Of a stretch of 64,000 nucleotides of DNA, positions 38,371 to 48,494 are shown in pieces (within the stretch, counting starts at the first letter, position 1; every line of letters starts with the position of its first letter). Origin of the DNA: Caldithrix abyssi DSM 13497 (lineage in GTDB: Bacteria > Electryoneota > AABM5-125-24 > Hatepunaeales > Hatepunaeaceae); assembly GCA_945865405.1 (NCBI GenBank), contig CAMBDS010000001.1, positions 62,001-126,000 of the forward strand, read 5' to 3'. The position numbers and the translations under genes were made by a program. The notes under the pieces were generated by a model. That model ran no database searches. It was not told the DNA's origin and was given only the letters and a program-made list of their open reading frames with translations.

Positions 38371-41079
38371 ATGAGCAGTAAATTCGTCTATAGCTTTGGC
38401 GGCGAAAAAGCCGAAGGCCGCGCCGATATGAAGAACCTCCTTGGCGGCAAAGGTGCTAACCTCGCTGAGATGACCAACATCGGCTTGCCCGTGCCGCCCG
38501 GGTTCTCAATCACAACTGAAGTCTGCACTTATCATATGGATAGGCACGCCTACCCTGACGGGCTTCAACACGAGGTCAACTCCGCGCTGAGCCGTGTGGA
38601 AGATATTATTAAGGCTAAATTTGGAGACCCCGAGAACCCGTTGCTCGTTTCGGTGAGGTCTGGTGCTCGCGCCTCGATGCCAGGGATGATGGACACAATC
38701 CTGAACCTTGGGCTGAACGATACGACCGTCAAAGGCTTGATCGCCCGCACCAACAACCCGCGCTTCGCCTACGACTCATACCGGCGGTTCGTGCAGATGT
38801 ACGGCGACGTGGTGCTTGGCGTTCAAGCTGCTCACGACAAAGAGGCTGATCCGTTCGAAGCGGCTATCGAGGAGCTGAAGCATCACAGGGGCGTCATTCA
38901 CGATGTTGATTTGACGGCAGATGACCTGAAGGAGTTGGTCAAGCTGTTCAAAGCAATCGTTGCCAAAAAGAGCCCGATCCCGTTCCCGGAAGACCCGTTC
39001 GACCAGCTTTGGGGGGCGATTGGGGCTGTTTTCAACTCGTGGATGAATGACCGGGCGATTGCTTACCGCAGACTGAACTCGATCCCGGAATCGTGGGGGA
39101 CGGCGGTCAATGTGCAGGCAATGGTGTTCGGCAACATGGGCGACAATTGTGCAACGGGGGTGGCGTTCACCCGCAATCCGGCGAGTGGTGAAAAGCACTT
39201 CTACGGCGAATACCTGACGAATGCTCAGGGCGAAGACGTGGTTGCCGGAATTCGGACGCCGAAGCCTATCTCAGAACTGAAAGTCGATCAACCACATGCG
39301 TATGCGGACCTGGAGAAAACCTACAGGACGCTCGAAAAACACTTCCGCGACATGCAGGATCTCGAGTTCACCATTCAGGACGGGAAACTTTGGATGCTGC
39401 AAACTCGCAATGGCAAGCGGACGGGGATCGCGGCGTTCAGGATTGCGGTCGAGATGGTCGATGAAGGGATGATTTCGCCTCAAGAGGCGCTGATGCGGGT
39501 CGAGCCGGAAATGCTGAACCAGTTGCTTCGACCGATCTTCGACAGTGTTGAGAAGAATAAAGCGATCAAAGAGGGTAAACTGCTGGCGAAGGGCTTGAAC
39601 GCCGGGCCAGGGGCCGCCTCCGGGGTAATCGCTTTCAATGCGAAAAAAGCGGTCGAGTGCCGTTCGCACGGGATTGACTCGCTGTTGGTGAGGATCGAGA
39701 CCTCGCCAGAAGACATTCAGGGGATGAACGCCGCTGTCGGAATATTGACGGCTCGCGGGGGGATGACTTCGCATGCGGCGCTGGTGGCAAGGCAGATGGG
39801 GAAGGTCTGCGTGGCTGGCTGTGGAGGGCTCGACATCGACTACCATGCTGGCACTCTGAAGGTGAGCGGCAAGACTTTTCATGAAGGGGATTTCCTCTCC
39901 ATTGATGGTTCTACGGGGGAGGTTCTGGAGGGGAATATCAAGACGTTGCCTTCTGAAATCATTCAGGTATTGATCGACAAGACGATCGACCCAGCTAAAT
40001 CTGAGATGTATAGAATTTACGCGAAGCTGATGCAATGGGCCGACTCATCGCGGCGGTTGAAGATCCGCACCAATGCCGATCAGCCCGACCAGTGCCAGAC
40101 GGCGCGGGCTTTTGGAGCGGAAGGTATCGGGCTTTGCCGCACCGAGCATATGTTCTTTGGCGGGGAGCGGATTACTGCTGTGCGGGAGATGATCCTTGCC
40201 GATGACGTTGAGGGGAGAAAGAAAGCCCTTGCCAAGCTGTTGCCGATGCAGAGGGAAGATTTCCTCGGGATATTCAGAGTGATGGACGGGCTGCCGACCA
40301 ACATCAGGACGCTCGACCCGCCGCTACACGAATTCCTGCCTCATACGGAGAACGAGATCAAGCACGTCGCCCGCGAAATGGGTAAGGAGATCGATGCGGT
40401 CAAGCTGAAAATCGCGTCACTCCACGAGGAGAACCCGATGCTGGGGCATCGTGGATGCCGGTTGGGGATCGTCTATCCTGAAATCACCGAAATGCAGGCG
40501 CAGGCGATCTTCGAGGCGGCGGTTATCGCTACGAAGGAGGGAATCGCCGTTCATCCTGAGATCATGATCCCGTTGGTCGGGTTCAGGAAGGAGCTTGAAC
40601 TGCAAGCGGCTGTTGTCAGGCGGATCGCTACTGAGGTTTTCGCGCGGGAGAAGGTGAAGATCGACTACCTTGTTGGGACGATGATTGAGCTACCTCGAGC
40701 GGCGATAACGGCTGACCAGATTGCCGAGGTGGCGGAGTACTTCAGCTTCGGCACGAACGACCTGACGCAGACGACAATGGGGATTTCACGGGACGACTCG
40801 AAGGGGTTTATCCCTTACTACGTCGAAAACAACATCATGGAGTTCGAGCCGTTTCAGGTGATCGATCAGGAGGGGGTGGGGGTGTTGATGGAGTGGGCTG
40901 TTCAGCGAGGCAGGGCGACGAGGCCTTCGCTGAAGGTTGGCATCTGCGGCGAGCATGGCGGCGAACCGAAGTCGGTGATGTTCTGCCACAGGCTGGGGCT
41001 TGACTATGTGAGCTGTTCACCCTTCCGGATACCGATTGCGCGGCTGGCGGCGGCTCAGGCGGTGTTGACGGCGAAGTAG
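38371..41079 (+). CDS. ppdK: Pyruvate, phosphate dikinase
   Basis: 902 residues, the usual length. The N-terminal nucleotide-binding domain begins [45 protein letters not shown]. The central phosphohistidine domain has [22 protein letters not shown], with the catalytic histidine near residue 470. The C-terminal PEP/pyruvate barrel carries [31 protein letters not shown]-like sequence ([20 protein letters not shown]) and [13 protein letters not shown]. It interconverts pyruvate, ATP and phosphate with PEP, AMP and diphosphate in the cytoplasm, working in glycolysis with diphosphate or in gluconeogenesis. It is monocistronic, followed by a perfect 28-bp palindrome. Confidence 0.98.
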   Translation: MSSKFVYSFGGEKAEGRADMKNLLGGKGANLAEMTNIGLPVPPGFSITTEVCTYHMDRHAYPDGLQHEVNSALSRVEDIIKAKFGDPENPLLVSVRSGARASMPGMMDTILNLGLNDTTVKGLIARTNNPRFAYDSYRRFVQMYGDVVLGVQAAHDKEADPFEAAIEELKHHRGVIHDVDLTADDLKELVKLFKAIVAKKSPIPFPEDPFDQLWGAIGAVFNSWMNDRAIAYRRLNSIPESWGTAVNVQAMVFGNMGDNCATGVAFTRNPASGEKHFYGEYLTNAQGEDVVAGIRTPKPISELKVDQPHAYADLEKTYRTLEKHFRDMQDLEFTIQDGKLWMLQTRNGKRTGIAAFRIAVEMVDEGMISPQEALMRVEPEMLNQLLRPIFDSVEKNKAIKEGKLLAKGLNAGPGAASGVIAFNAKKAVECRSHGIDSLLVRIETSPEDIQGMNAAVGILTARGGMTSHAALVARQMGKVCVAGCGGLDIDYHAGTLKVSGKTFHEGDFLSIDGSTGEVLEGNIKTLPSEIIQVLIDKTIDPAKSEMYRIYAKLMQWADSSRRLKIRTNADQPDQCQTARAFGAEGIGLCRTEHMFFGGERITAVREMILADDVEGRKKALAKLLPMQREDFLGIFRVMDGLPTNIRTLDPPLHEFLPHTENEIKHVAREMGKEIDAVKLKIASLHEENPMLGHRGCRLGIVYPEITEMQAQAIFEAAVIATKEGIAVHPEIMIPLVGFRKELELQAAVVRRIATEVFAREKVKIDYLVGTMIELPRAAITADQIAEVAEYFSFGTNDLTQTTMGISRDDSKGFIPYYVENNIMEFEPFQVIDQEGVGVLMEWAVQRGRATRPSLKVGICGEHGGEPKSVMFCHRLGLDYVSCSPFRIPIARLAAAQAVLTAK

Positions 41080-41093
41080 GGGGGGAGGCTAAG

Positions 41094-41121
41094 GTAGGGG
41101 CGTATTGCAATACGCCCCTAC
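41094..41121. repeat. Perfect 28-bp palindrome gtaggggcgtattgcaatac...
   Basis: Perfect inverted repeat downstream of ppdK. The A-run follows rather than a T-run, so it is a poor terminator for ppdK. A relative with arms gtaggggcgc/gcgcc lies near 1840-1862. Confidence 0.8.
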
Positions 41122-41150
41122 GAAAAAAAAGATATCGGTCAAAATTTTCC

Positions 41151-41381
41151 ATGACTACATTACACCAGTACAGAGATTACGTTTTCTCGATTGAATTCAC
41201 CGGAGAAATTCCTGAGTGGTCGGTCGATTTTCCTGACTTCCCGGGGATTATCACCGCTGGATCGACTCTGTCGGAAGCGTTCGATCACGCTTGCGAGGCG
41301 CTCGATTTACATCTTGAGAGCATTCAGAAGCTGAATCAAATTTTACCTGCACCAACTCATAAATTGGCAATGATCGCTTAG
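41151..41381 (+). CDS. HicB-like protein, orphan
   Basis: 76 residues: YVFSIEFTGEIPEWSVDFPDFPGIITAGSTLSEAFDHACEALDLHLESI is the partial RNase H-like fold of HicB antitoxins. Normal HicB proteins also have a C-terminal DNA-binding domain, and they pair with a small HicA toxin; neither is seen here. Such single-domain HicB proteins occur widely without a partner. It is followed by a hairpin (41408-41434) and no further gene on this strand for almost 200 bp. Confidence 0.7.
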   Translation: MTTLHQYRDYVFSIEFTGEIPEWSVDFPDFPGIITAGSTLSEAFDHACEALDLHLESIQKLNQILPAPTHKLAMIA

Positions 41382-41407
41382 CATGAGATACTTCGCGCAT
41401 GGTAAAG

Positions 41408-41434
41408 ACAGGCAGGCGGCTATCGTCTGCCTGT
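41408..41434 (+). terminator. Probable terminator after the HicB-like gene
   Basis: Arms acaggcag / ctgcctgt with an 11-base loop, then gtgcgtttt. The stem is also related to the acaggcag repeats. Confidence 0.5.
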
Positions 41435-41576
41435 GTGCGTTTTGCATCCGCAGAACTACTTGACGCGAAGGGATTTGGGGGGTATACTGTAGAGGACCGT
41501 TCTTAGGGTTTCATGCCAACTTGCATGTTATATTGGACTTATCACAATCTCTGTTACTGATATAAAGGCTACTATT

Positions 41577-43033
41577 ATGATCCCAATTATTAACTCACTA
41601 CTCGTTACTTTTCTATTTGCGATCGTTGCATACTGTCAAGACTTTCCTGCAAGGTTGGATTGGCAACTCGAAATAGAAGGAGACGTTACTTCTTTGGGTT
41701 CCGCGTGGTCAGATGAAGGAAGAGCTTGTGTACTCGTCGGAACTCAGAGTCAGGTTCATCTCATTCGAGACGGTCAAATAATCTGGAGCAGTCCTGAAAT
41801 AGAAGGAATATGGGCTTTATCCAGGATTTTGGCAGGAGATGTGGAGATGATTGTGGCGGCTACCGCCGAGGGAAATCACTCCATCCTTCACTCATTTAGC
41901 GGTGAAGGCTTTGAGCAGCATAACACAGGAGAATTTGGATCTGTTTGGGATGACGTCAACGGTGGAACAGGCGAAAGAGGCTTCAATAATGAAGCGAGTT
42001 GGATTTGCCAAGTACCTGAAGCCGAAGGAAATCCAGATAATTCGATTCTTATCTGGTGTTCTGCTGGAGGTGAGTCTTGGTGGGAGTCGGGATATGGTTC
42101 GTCTTCGAGTGGTGAGTTATTCCTATTTTCAGTTGCAGACATGGCGGTAACCGGTCAGGGGGCGGTTCCATCACCAGTCGCACCCGTAAGCTTCGACTTA
42201 ACAGGAGATGGCATTGCAGATCCCGTGCTGTTTGGAAACAAATACTCTTCTGGCCAATATAGAAATGATGATTTTCATCATTATTGGAATTGCGGTGCCT
42301 ATATTTGGCGACCTGATAGTGTAATGAATGTATCATTGGCTAACGACTTGGGTGACGGTGTCCCGGTTGGTATTGCAGGAGCAACATTAAGACAGGGTAA
42401 TCTGAGCACTGATTTTGTTGTTTCGATTCAAGACTCAGATGGCGTGGGGTTGGCACTTTATTCAACACCTGATTTTAGAAAAATCGGTTGGCGGGAAACC
42501 GGCATTGGCTATAGGCTGCCAAGCGTTATTACACAAGAAAATGGTGAGCAATATCTGCTTGCAATGACAATAGACTCACAGGCGCGTATCTTTCATTTAC
42601 CTGACTTTAGACTCGTTTATAGTTCTCAACTCGCTCACGAGCCGGTGAAGGGTGCTCACCTCGCGGATTTTAATAATGATGGCTCATCAGAGTTGTTCAT
42701 CCTGGCTGGAGACACTCTCAGTTTCTACTCGATTGGAGAGCTCGGCGTCACCTCAAACGATCTGCCACACTACCCTTCGTCACAAACACTATCCCCCTTC
42801 CCCAACCCCTTCAACTCCTTCGTCACGATCAATTACACCCTTCCCGTCCCGACCATCGCCAAAGTTTCCGTCGAAGACATCGCCGGGCGGAGAGTAGCAA
42901 TGCTCATGGAGGGCGGGATTATGGCAGAGGCAAGCTGATCTGGGACGCGGCGGGAATTTCGGCTGGCTCCTACTTCGTCCACCTCGAAGCGGGCGGGCTG
43001 GTCAGGACGGAGCGGGTGATACTGGTGAAGTGA
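41577..43033 (+). CDS. Secreted FG-GAP-like protein with a frameshifted type IX sorting domain
   Basis: The frame from the ATG at 41577 gives 453 residues to a stop at 42938: signal peptide (NSLLVTFLFAIVAYCQDFP), FG-GAP-like pieces (DLTGDGIADPVLFGN, HLADFNNDGSSELFILAGD), then the first part of a sorting domain (LSPFPNPFNSFVTINYTLPVPTIAKVSVEDIAGRRVAML). The remainder is in another frame from about 42929: GKLIWDAAGISAGSYFVHLEAGGLVRTERVILVK to 43033. Adding one G near 42930 (gagggc instead of gaggc) restores one continuous protein. The lesion may be a real mutation that frees the protein from surface anchoring, or an assembly error. Confidence 0.75.
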
Positions 43034-43085
43034 TTGAACCTTTCCCCGACCTTATGCGTATAATGACGAAAGCCTTTGACCTAAT

Positions 43086-44321
43086 ATGAGCCTTCCCATG
43101 CGACACTGGAAACTGATCACGATGTTCGCCGCTATTTCCTTGATGTCTCAAGGATGTATCCCCGAACCAATCATCCATTACGATCCTTTCTCGATCCGGG
43201 TCGTCGATAACGCCGGCACGCCTCTGGATAGCGTCAGCGTCTATGCCTTCGGGTCACGCGAGATCGATTGGGGGATCAGGTCTTACGAACGATACCAGAC
43301 CAACCAGTACGGCCGGGTGGAGCTGGATGGCTATGGTAACGGTAAAAGAGGCTCTATCCGGCTGGCGAATTACCTCCCCGTCGACACCACGATGATCCCC
43401 GACGCCGTCTATACCCTGACGCCCGCCCCCTATGTCGCCACAACTATCGCCGCCCTTGAAGGTGACAACTACCGCTTTACCAAGGATGGCATCGTCTCGA
43501 TGACGAGCCGCGGCTATTACCGATACTATCCGATGACCGGGTCTGGCGTCTCCGCGCCAGCCTCAATGCAACTCCAGACATCGGCAAGTACCTACAGCAG
43601 TTGGTTAACGGGCGACGAATTGTGGCTCCGCAATAGCACAAAATCCCTCTTTCGTTACGACCTGACCGACCCGATGAACCCGTCATTCATCGGTGAATAT
43701 CGTTTTTTGCCATTCAGCGACAGATACGACCTGCGGCTGACTTTTGGTGACGGCTTCATCCTCGTCGGTGGGCTGCATCGGGACGTTATTGCTGTCGTGG
43801 AAATCGTTGGTGACTCCTTACTTGAACGCTCAACCTTCCCCTCCTCAGGCTACGACAGGATAATGCTCCGAGGTCGTCGGCTGTTGATGCTGGACGAGAA
43901 CGGGATTTCGGGCTACGACATCAGCGACCTGCGGAATCCGGTACTGGTCACTTCGGACATTTCTGGCGAGAATGGCGGGGCGATTTTCGGGGACTCATTG
44001 ATGATGTTGAGGGTGGATGGATGGTCTGACCGCGATAGCAGCGAATATCAGATCTACGACGTGCGTGACCCGACATCGCCTGTGGCGACCGAGCGGGTGA
44101 TGGTGCCGGGGTGGATGCACTATATTGCTGATGCTCGCCACGGTTACGCCGAGTTTGACCGGCGGTTTAGCGTTGTGAACGAGGCCGAAACAATCTATGT
44201 TATCCGACCAGCAGGATCGCTGACTTTCGGGATTGCCGGTTATTCGCCAAATTATACCTCTGCGGCGAGAGGCAACCTTGCGATTGTGTCGGACGTGTTG
44301 TACAGGTGGGACGCACGGTGA
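43086..44321 (+). CDS. LVIVD-like repeat lipoprotein (paralogue A)
   Basis: 411 residues. The signal sequence ends in a lipobox (SLMSQGC, cysteine near residue 24). Next comes a carboxypeptidase-regulatory-like Ig fold (FSIRVVDNAGTPLDSVSVYAFG), then a propeller with LVIVD-like units (YDLTDPMNPSFIGEY, YDISDLRNPVLVTS, YDVRDPTSPVATERVMVPG). Probably attached to the periplasmic side or the surface by its lipid. It ends GTGA with the start of its own paralogue, so the two are translated together. Function unknown. Confidence 0.78.
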   Translation: MSLPMRHWKLITMFAAISLMSQGCIPEPIIHYDPFSIRVVDNAGTPLDSVSVYAFGSREIDWGIRSYERYQTNQYGRVELDGYGNGKRGSIRLANYLPVDTTMIPDAVYTLTPAPYVATTIAALEGDNYRFTKDGIVSMTSRGYYRYYPMTGSGVSAPASMQLQTSASTYSSWLTGDELWLRNSTKSLFRYDLTDPMNPSFIGEYRFLPFSDRYDLRLTFGDGFILVGGLHRDVIAVVEIVGDSLLERSTFPSSGYDRIMLRGRRLLMLDENGISGYDISDLRNPVLVTSDISGENGGAIFGDSLMMLRVDGWSDRDSSEYQIYDVRDPTSPVATERVMVPGWMHYIADARHGYAEFDRRFSVVNEAETIYVIRPAGSLTFGIAGYSPNYTSAARGNLAIVSDVLYRWDAR

Positions 44322-45556
44322 TTAAAGGAGTTACCACAATCAGAATTTTATTCGCCGTCCTCTGGGTCTGCCTCGCTCTATCAGGGTGTGAGTACGCAAC
44401 CAAAGGTGAGCCAGAATCTCCCTTTACATTTACCATCCGAGTCATCGACGCCGCAGGAAATCCGCTTGAAAAGGTCAGAGTTCAGTCACTGGTTGAAATC
44501 GAGGACACAGAGGGCAACATGGCCGCGTGGCGGGAGGTTCTCACAGACCAGGATGGACGGGTGAACCTGAATAATTTCGGCATTGGCAAAACCGGCACAA
44601 TCCTGCAAACCAATTATTTTCCCCTCTATCCTACACTGCAACCCGATTCCTCTTATGTTTTGGCAGAAACACCCTACACTTCGACGAGGCTCGCCGAACT
44701 TGAAGGAGGCAACTATCATTTCTACCTTGATGGGATTATCTCCATAACAAGCAACGGATTTTACCGGTTTTATCGACTTTCACCATCGGGAGTCACTTCA
44801 CCAACTCAAATGCAATTGCTGATTGAGAGCGAGATTGTCGAGGTTGAGGTGACTGGCAACATACTATCGGTGAAGTGTAAAGATCAAATGACTCATTATT
44901 ATAGCCTTACTGATCCAGATATGCCCGCAATCTTGTTTATTAGAAGCTGGCAGAATCGTCTGGAAGTTCTCGCTTCCAATGATGATCTTCTGGTTGCTAT
45001 CGAATTTGAAAATAACAAGCAATTCACTAAAATCTTTGAGCTATCCTCCGACACCTTGATCTACCGTTCGACAATTCCGAACTTTTACAAACCGCACGTA
45101 TTCTTGCGAAATCAATTATTGCTGATGTTTTACAGCGACGGCTTAATGGTCTATGACATCAGCGACTTATCTCACCCGGTCCTCGCCAGCAGAGGTCCAT
45201 CGATCAATCTGGACTCGGCTTTCTTCATTGAATCAACCATGATAAGACGCATTAGTGAGGAAAGTGCATTAAACGGAACACTATACGAAACGTTCGATCT
45301 AACTGACCCACGACATCCCGTACCTACTGGAAACTTTAGAGTTCCGGGCAGATTATGGCGCATGGCTGACCTTGAGCACGGCTTTTACACCACTTCATCC
45401 ACAAGCAACAACTATGGCTTCGGGTCGTTCCACATGACTCGACAAACTCAAACCGACACCTTTCAAATGTCGGGTTTCGCACTTTACAGCGTCGAATTCG
45501 TTCAAGGTGCCTTCGCAATCGCCAGCAACACCCTTTACAGGTGGGATGTCAGATGA
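44318..45556 (+). CDS. LVIVD-like repeat lipoprotein (paralogue B)
   Basis: About 412 residues from the GTG at 44318, which overlaps the previous stop (GTGA); a GTG four codons upstream is also open. Lipobox LALSGC after a hydrophobic stretch (IRILFAVLWVCLALSGC), an Ig-like domain (FTIRVIDAAGNPLEKVRVQSL) and propeller units (YDISDLSHPVLASRG, FDLTDPRHPVPTGNFRVPG) parallel paralogue A over the whole length. The tandem arose by duplication and the copies have diverged strongly. Role unknown. Confidence 0.78.
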   Translation: MIKGVTTIRILFAVLWVCLALSGCEYATKGEPESPFTFTIRVIDAAGNPLEKVRVQSLVEIEDTEGNMAAWREVLTDQDGRVNLNNFGIGKTGTILQTNYFPLYPTLQPDSSYVLAETPYTSTRLAELEGGNYHFYLDGIISITSNGFYRFYRLSPSGVTSPTQMQLLIESEIVEVEVTGNILSVKCKDQMTHYYSLTDPDMPAILFIRSWQNRLEVLASNDDLLVAIEFENNKQFTKIFELSSDTLIYRSTIPNFYKPHVFLRNQLLLMFYSDGLMVYDISDLSHPVLASRGPSINLDSAFFIESTMIRRISEESALNGTLYETFDLTDPRHPVPTGNFRVPGRLWRMADLEHGFYTTSSTSNNYGFGSFHMTRQTQTDTFQMSGFALYSVEFVQGAFAIASNTLYRWDVR

Positions 45557-45760
45557 TGAGTGTTGGCTTTTTAGTGAGAGACGTTTATATTAGTTGCCGT
45601 CATACGTCTCGTGTGACGGAAGGAAGTTAGGGCGGACGGTCCCGAACTGTCGGGACGCTCTCCAAGTTCATTCTACTTTCCTTTTCCCGTTCCACTCCGT
45701 ATATTATCCTAAGTCTCTCCCAAATCATCAATCAGAAATCAGCAATCAGAAATCAATAAC

Positions 45761-46504
45761 ATGTACCTACAAGACCGTGTCGCACTCATCACCGGCGCCG
45801 CTCGCGGCATCGGAGCCTCCATCGCCCGCCGCTTCGCCAAAGAAGGCGCTATCGTCATCGCCTGTGACTTGAAAGAGGAGTGGGCAGAGGGCATCGTCGA
45901 AGAGATCCGCGCCTCCGGAGGTCGCGCCGAAGCCGCCGGAGGCGACGTCGCCGACAAAGCCGCTGTCGAAGCCCTTATCGACGGAATCGTGAAGAAACAC
46001 GACCGCCTCGACATATTGATTAACAACGCTGGTATCACCAAAGACAACCTCGCCTTGCGTATGTCGGAGGACGAGTGGGACGCTGTCATCCGCGTCAACC
46101 TGCGTGGGACATGGATACCGTCGCAAGCCGCCATCCGCCCGATGCGCAAGCGTAAATGGGGGCGAATCGTCAACACCAGTTCGGTCGCGTCGCTGGGCAA
46201 TGCCGGGCAGGCGAATTATTCGACGACCAAAGCTGGCGTGATCGGTCTCACCCGGACGCTGGCGCTGGAGCTTGCCAAGTCGGGCATCACGGTCAACTGC
46301 GTCGCGCCGGGAGCGATCCTGACGGCGATGTTAGAGGCTTTGCCGGACGAAACCCGCGCCAAGTTCGTCGAGAAGATCCCGATGGGCAGGCTCGGCGACC
46401 CTGACGACATCGCCAAGGCACACCTCTTTTTCTGCAGCGAGCTTGCCGACTACGTGACGGGGCAGGTGCTGTTCGTCGATGGCGGAATCAGCGTCGGGAT
46501 GTGA
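45761..46504 (+). CDS. fabG: 3-oxoacyl-ACP reductase FabG
   Basis: 247 residues, a short-chain dehydrogenase. The cofactor motif is ALITGAARGIGASIARRFA (TGxxxGIG near residue 12-18). NNAG is present in DILINNAGITKDN, the catalytic serine in VNTSSVASLGNAGQANYSTTKAGVIGLT with the YxxxK tyrosine and lysine, and the end VTGQVLFVDGGISVGM is FabG-like. It reduces 3-oxoacyl-ACP with NADPH in fatty acid elongation. It stands alone, without other fab genes or acpP, so a role in another pathway is possible. Confidence 0.9.
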   Translation: MYLQDRVALITGAARGIGASIARRFAKEGAIVIACDLKEEWAEGIVEEIRASGGRAEAAGGDVADKAAVEALIDGIVKKHDRLDILINNAGITKDNLALRMSEDEWDAVIRVNLRGTWIPSQAAIRPMRKRKWGRIVNTSSVASLGNAGQANYSTTKAGVIGLTRTLALELAKSGITVNCVAPGAILTAMLEALPDETRAKFVEKIPMGRLGDPDDIAKAHLFFCSELADYVTGQVLFVDGGISVGM

Positions 46505-46512
46505 GGAATACT

Positions 46513-46683
46513 TAACCACGAAGGCACGAAGAGAAGTAGATGAGGAATACTAACCACGAAGGCGCGAAGAGACGAAACACACTCATCATTCCATCGAAAG
46601 ATGGAATCCAATTGAAGCACAACCTTTGTAACAAACTGGATTCCAACTTACGTTGGAATGATGATTCTTCGTGCCTTCGTGTT
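46513..46683. repeat. Composite inverted-repeat element after fabG
   Basis: Outer arms aaccacgaaggcacgaag (46513-46530, repeated with one change at 46551-46568) and cttcgtgccttcgtgtt (46667-46683). Inner arms catcattcca (46583-46592) and tggaatgatg (46654-46663). The nested arms could fold the whole 170-bp stretch into one structure. No gene is contained. Confidence 0.7.
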
Positions 46684-46694
46684 AAATTCTATCT

Positions 46695-46976
46695 ATGCAA
46701 AAACGCGACCTGAACCCCTACACGAAGTTGCTCTTCGAGTCCCGCTTCGATTTCCTGCCGCGAGGCAGGGTGCACATCGATGAGATCTACGCGGCGGTCA
46801 AGGCTCGCTACCCAGAGTGGTGCGACGACGCTTACCTTTGCGCTTATCACTGCATCAATGGCCCCAACCGCCCCGAGTGGCGGCACAAGGTCGAGCAGAC
46901 GCTGCAGCGGCTTAAGACAACTGCACCGGATAAGGTGGCGAAACACCCTGACCGAGGTTGTTGGGAGCTGAAGTGA
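46695..46976 (+). CDS. Small protein, possible winged-helix domain, unknown
   Basis: 93 residues: MQKRDLNPYTKLLFESRFDFLPRG...VHIDEIYAAVKARYPEWCDDAYLC...PEWRHKVEQTLQRLKTTAPDKVAKHPDRGCWEL. The order helix-helix-beta hairpin with a final RGCWEL strand resembles winged-helix modules of restriction-associated proteins. No partner gene is next to it. It has three cysteines, but not in an obvious zinc pattern. The coding call rests on amino-acid composition and a clean ATG; I found no strong ribosome site. Confidence 0.6.
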   Translation: MQKRDLNPYTKLLFESRFDFLPRGRVHIDEIYAAVKARYPEWCDDAYLCAYHCINGPNRPEWRHKVEQTLQRLKTTAPDKVAKHPDRGCWELK

Positions 46977-47015
46977 TTCCACAAAGTACACAGAGATATG
47001 AGAAGGAGTATTGAA

Positions 47016-48401
47016 ATGAAGGCGAAAGCTACCGGCTTGGTGTTGGCGTTGGTGTTTGCGGCGGGAGTGGCGTGGGGGCAGCCGGAGGTGGAATGGGAGA
47101 GGACGTATTCCTTTGATGCAGGTGCATTCTTCTATGGGGAGCAAATGCTTCAAACTGCTGATGGCGGATTCTTTCTAAATGGAAGAAAGGAAGAAGGTCT
47201 ATGGATTATGCGAACCGATGAAGTGGGCGATTCCCTTTGGACACATGAGCGGGATTCTATGATTTGTACTAATATGGTTCACGCCGAAGACGATTTTGTA
47301 TTAGCGGGCTTTACTGAGTTTGGGCTCAACTCGGACGTTAAATTATGGAAAATAAATGAGCATGGGGGCGTCATCTGGTCGAATGTTTATCCCACCGACC
47401 TTCAAGAACGATGGCCTTATGTGTCGAATACAGAGGATGGTGGTTTTGTCATACTGGCAAATTATTATACAGGTCCTCCCAAAAGTTGGCTTATCCGTAC
47501 TGACTCTAATGGAGATACTCTATGGTCTAAATTGTATGAACGTTCTTACAGTGATGTTATCGAAACATCAAGTGGAGGGTTTGCGTTGATCAGTGGATTA
47601 TGGTTGATGTTAACTGATCGCCACGGAAACGAGGTCGCTTCGAAAGAATTCCAAAGTGACGACATACATCAGAGTCATAAAACCCTAATCGAGACACTTG
47701 ACGGCGGTTTTGCAATTGCTGGCAATTGTTTTTCAATGGAGGATTACGAAGACAATGATTTCTACATTTTACGAACAGACTCTGCCGGAGATTCGCTCTG
47801 GTATCGACGATTTGGCGATAACCACGATGAGCGACCTTATTCGATTATCGAATGTGAGGACGGTGGCTTTACTCTTGGTGGTTATACCGATTACGGTTTT
47901 GGGAAATTCTGGCTATTGCGATTAGATGCAAATGGCGAAGAACTTTGGTCAATGATGTACCCTGATAATGATACATCGAGTTTTATGACCACATTAATTC
48001 GATCCGAAGATAATAGCTATTTCGTTTTTGGGCATTATTATATCGACGTTGAGACCTATAATCCGTTCATAATCAAAACCACCCCCGACCCCGTTTCCGT
48101 CCGCGATCCACGTTCAACCTTAAACCCTTTAACCTTCAACCTTTACCCTGCCTACCCCAACCCGTTCAACTCGTCAGTCACGATTCCGTTTGGGCTCGAT
48201 AAGTCGACCCCTACGCGGCTGGCGATCTTTGATCCGTTGGGGAGAAGGGTGGCGGATTTGACGGGTCGATTCGGAGATCGACCCTACGCGGGCAATCACT
48301 CCGTCGTCTGGAACGCGAATGGAATGCCTGCGGGGCAGTATATCATCAGGCTTGAGGCGGGCAACCAGCAGTTGTCGCAGAGGCTGTCACTTGTGAAGTA
48401 A
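47016..48401 (+). CDS. Type IX-sorted secreted propeller-like protein (paralogue 4)
   Basis: About 461 residues from the ATG at 47016, which has an aaggag site at the right distance; the ATG at 46998 is too early. Signal peptide MKAKATGLVLALVFAAGVAWGQP. Repeats of the type LQTADGGFFLNGR, DGGFAIAGNCFS and DGGFTLGGYTDYG form the propeller. The C-terminal sorting domain begins AYPNPFNSSVTIPFGLDKSTPTRLAIFDPLGRRVADL and ends MPAGQYIIRLEAGNQQLSQRLSLVK. A gggtcgattcggagatcgac palindrome (48263-48284) sits in the sorting domain and encodes GRFGDRPY. It is shorter than paralogues 1-3, lacking the Ig-like modules. Confidence 0.87.
   Translation: MKAKATGLVLALVFAAGVAWGQPEVEWERTYSFDAGAFFYGEQMLQTADGGFFLNGRKEEGLWIMRTDEVGDSLWTHERDSMICTNMVHAEDDFVLAGFTEFGLNSDVKLWKINEHGGVIWSNVYPTDLQERWPYVSNTEDGGFVILANYYTGPPKSWLIRTDSNGDTLWSKLYERSYSDVIETSSGGFALISGLWLMLTDRHGNEVASKEFQSDDIHQSHKTLIETLDGGFAIAGNCFSMEDYEDNDFYILRTDSAGDSLWYRRFGDNHDERPYSIIECEDGGFTLGGYTDYGFGKFWLLRLDANGEELWSMMYPDNDTSSFMTTLIRSEDNSYFVFGHYYIDVETYNPFIIKTTPDPVSVRDPRSTLNPLTFNLYPAYPNPFNSSVTIPFGLDKSTPTRLAIFDPLGRRVADLTGRFGDRPYAGNHSVVWNANGMPAGQYIIRLEAGNQQLSQRLSLVK
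48192..48215. repeat. GLDKSTPTR-encoding palindrome-like repeat in paralogue 4
   Basis: gggctcgataagtcgacccc plus tacg; related to the intergenic copy at 1871-1895 and to 9168-9191 and 30820-30843. Confidence 0.65.
48263..48284. repeat. Palindrome gggtcgattcggagatcgac inside paralogue 4
   Basis: Arms gggtcgat/atcgaccc, in frame in the sorting domain, followed by ctacgcgg as in the other tcg-type repeats. Confidence 0.75.
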
Positions 48402-48494
48402 CGCCGGCTTCCAGCCGGCAAGTTCCGCAGGCGACCCCGCCTGCTCCAAAGCGCCAGCGAGACGCAGGCGAAAAATGCCGCCGGGACGGCGGCG

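Noticed and set aside
39271-40035. 254-codon open frame on the minus strand
   Set aside because: Antisense inside ppdK, which is complete and conserved.
41094-41121. Terminator of ppdK
   Set aside because: The palindrome is perfect but is followed by A, not T, on the coding strand; listed as a repeat.
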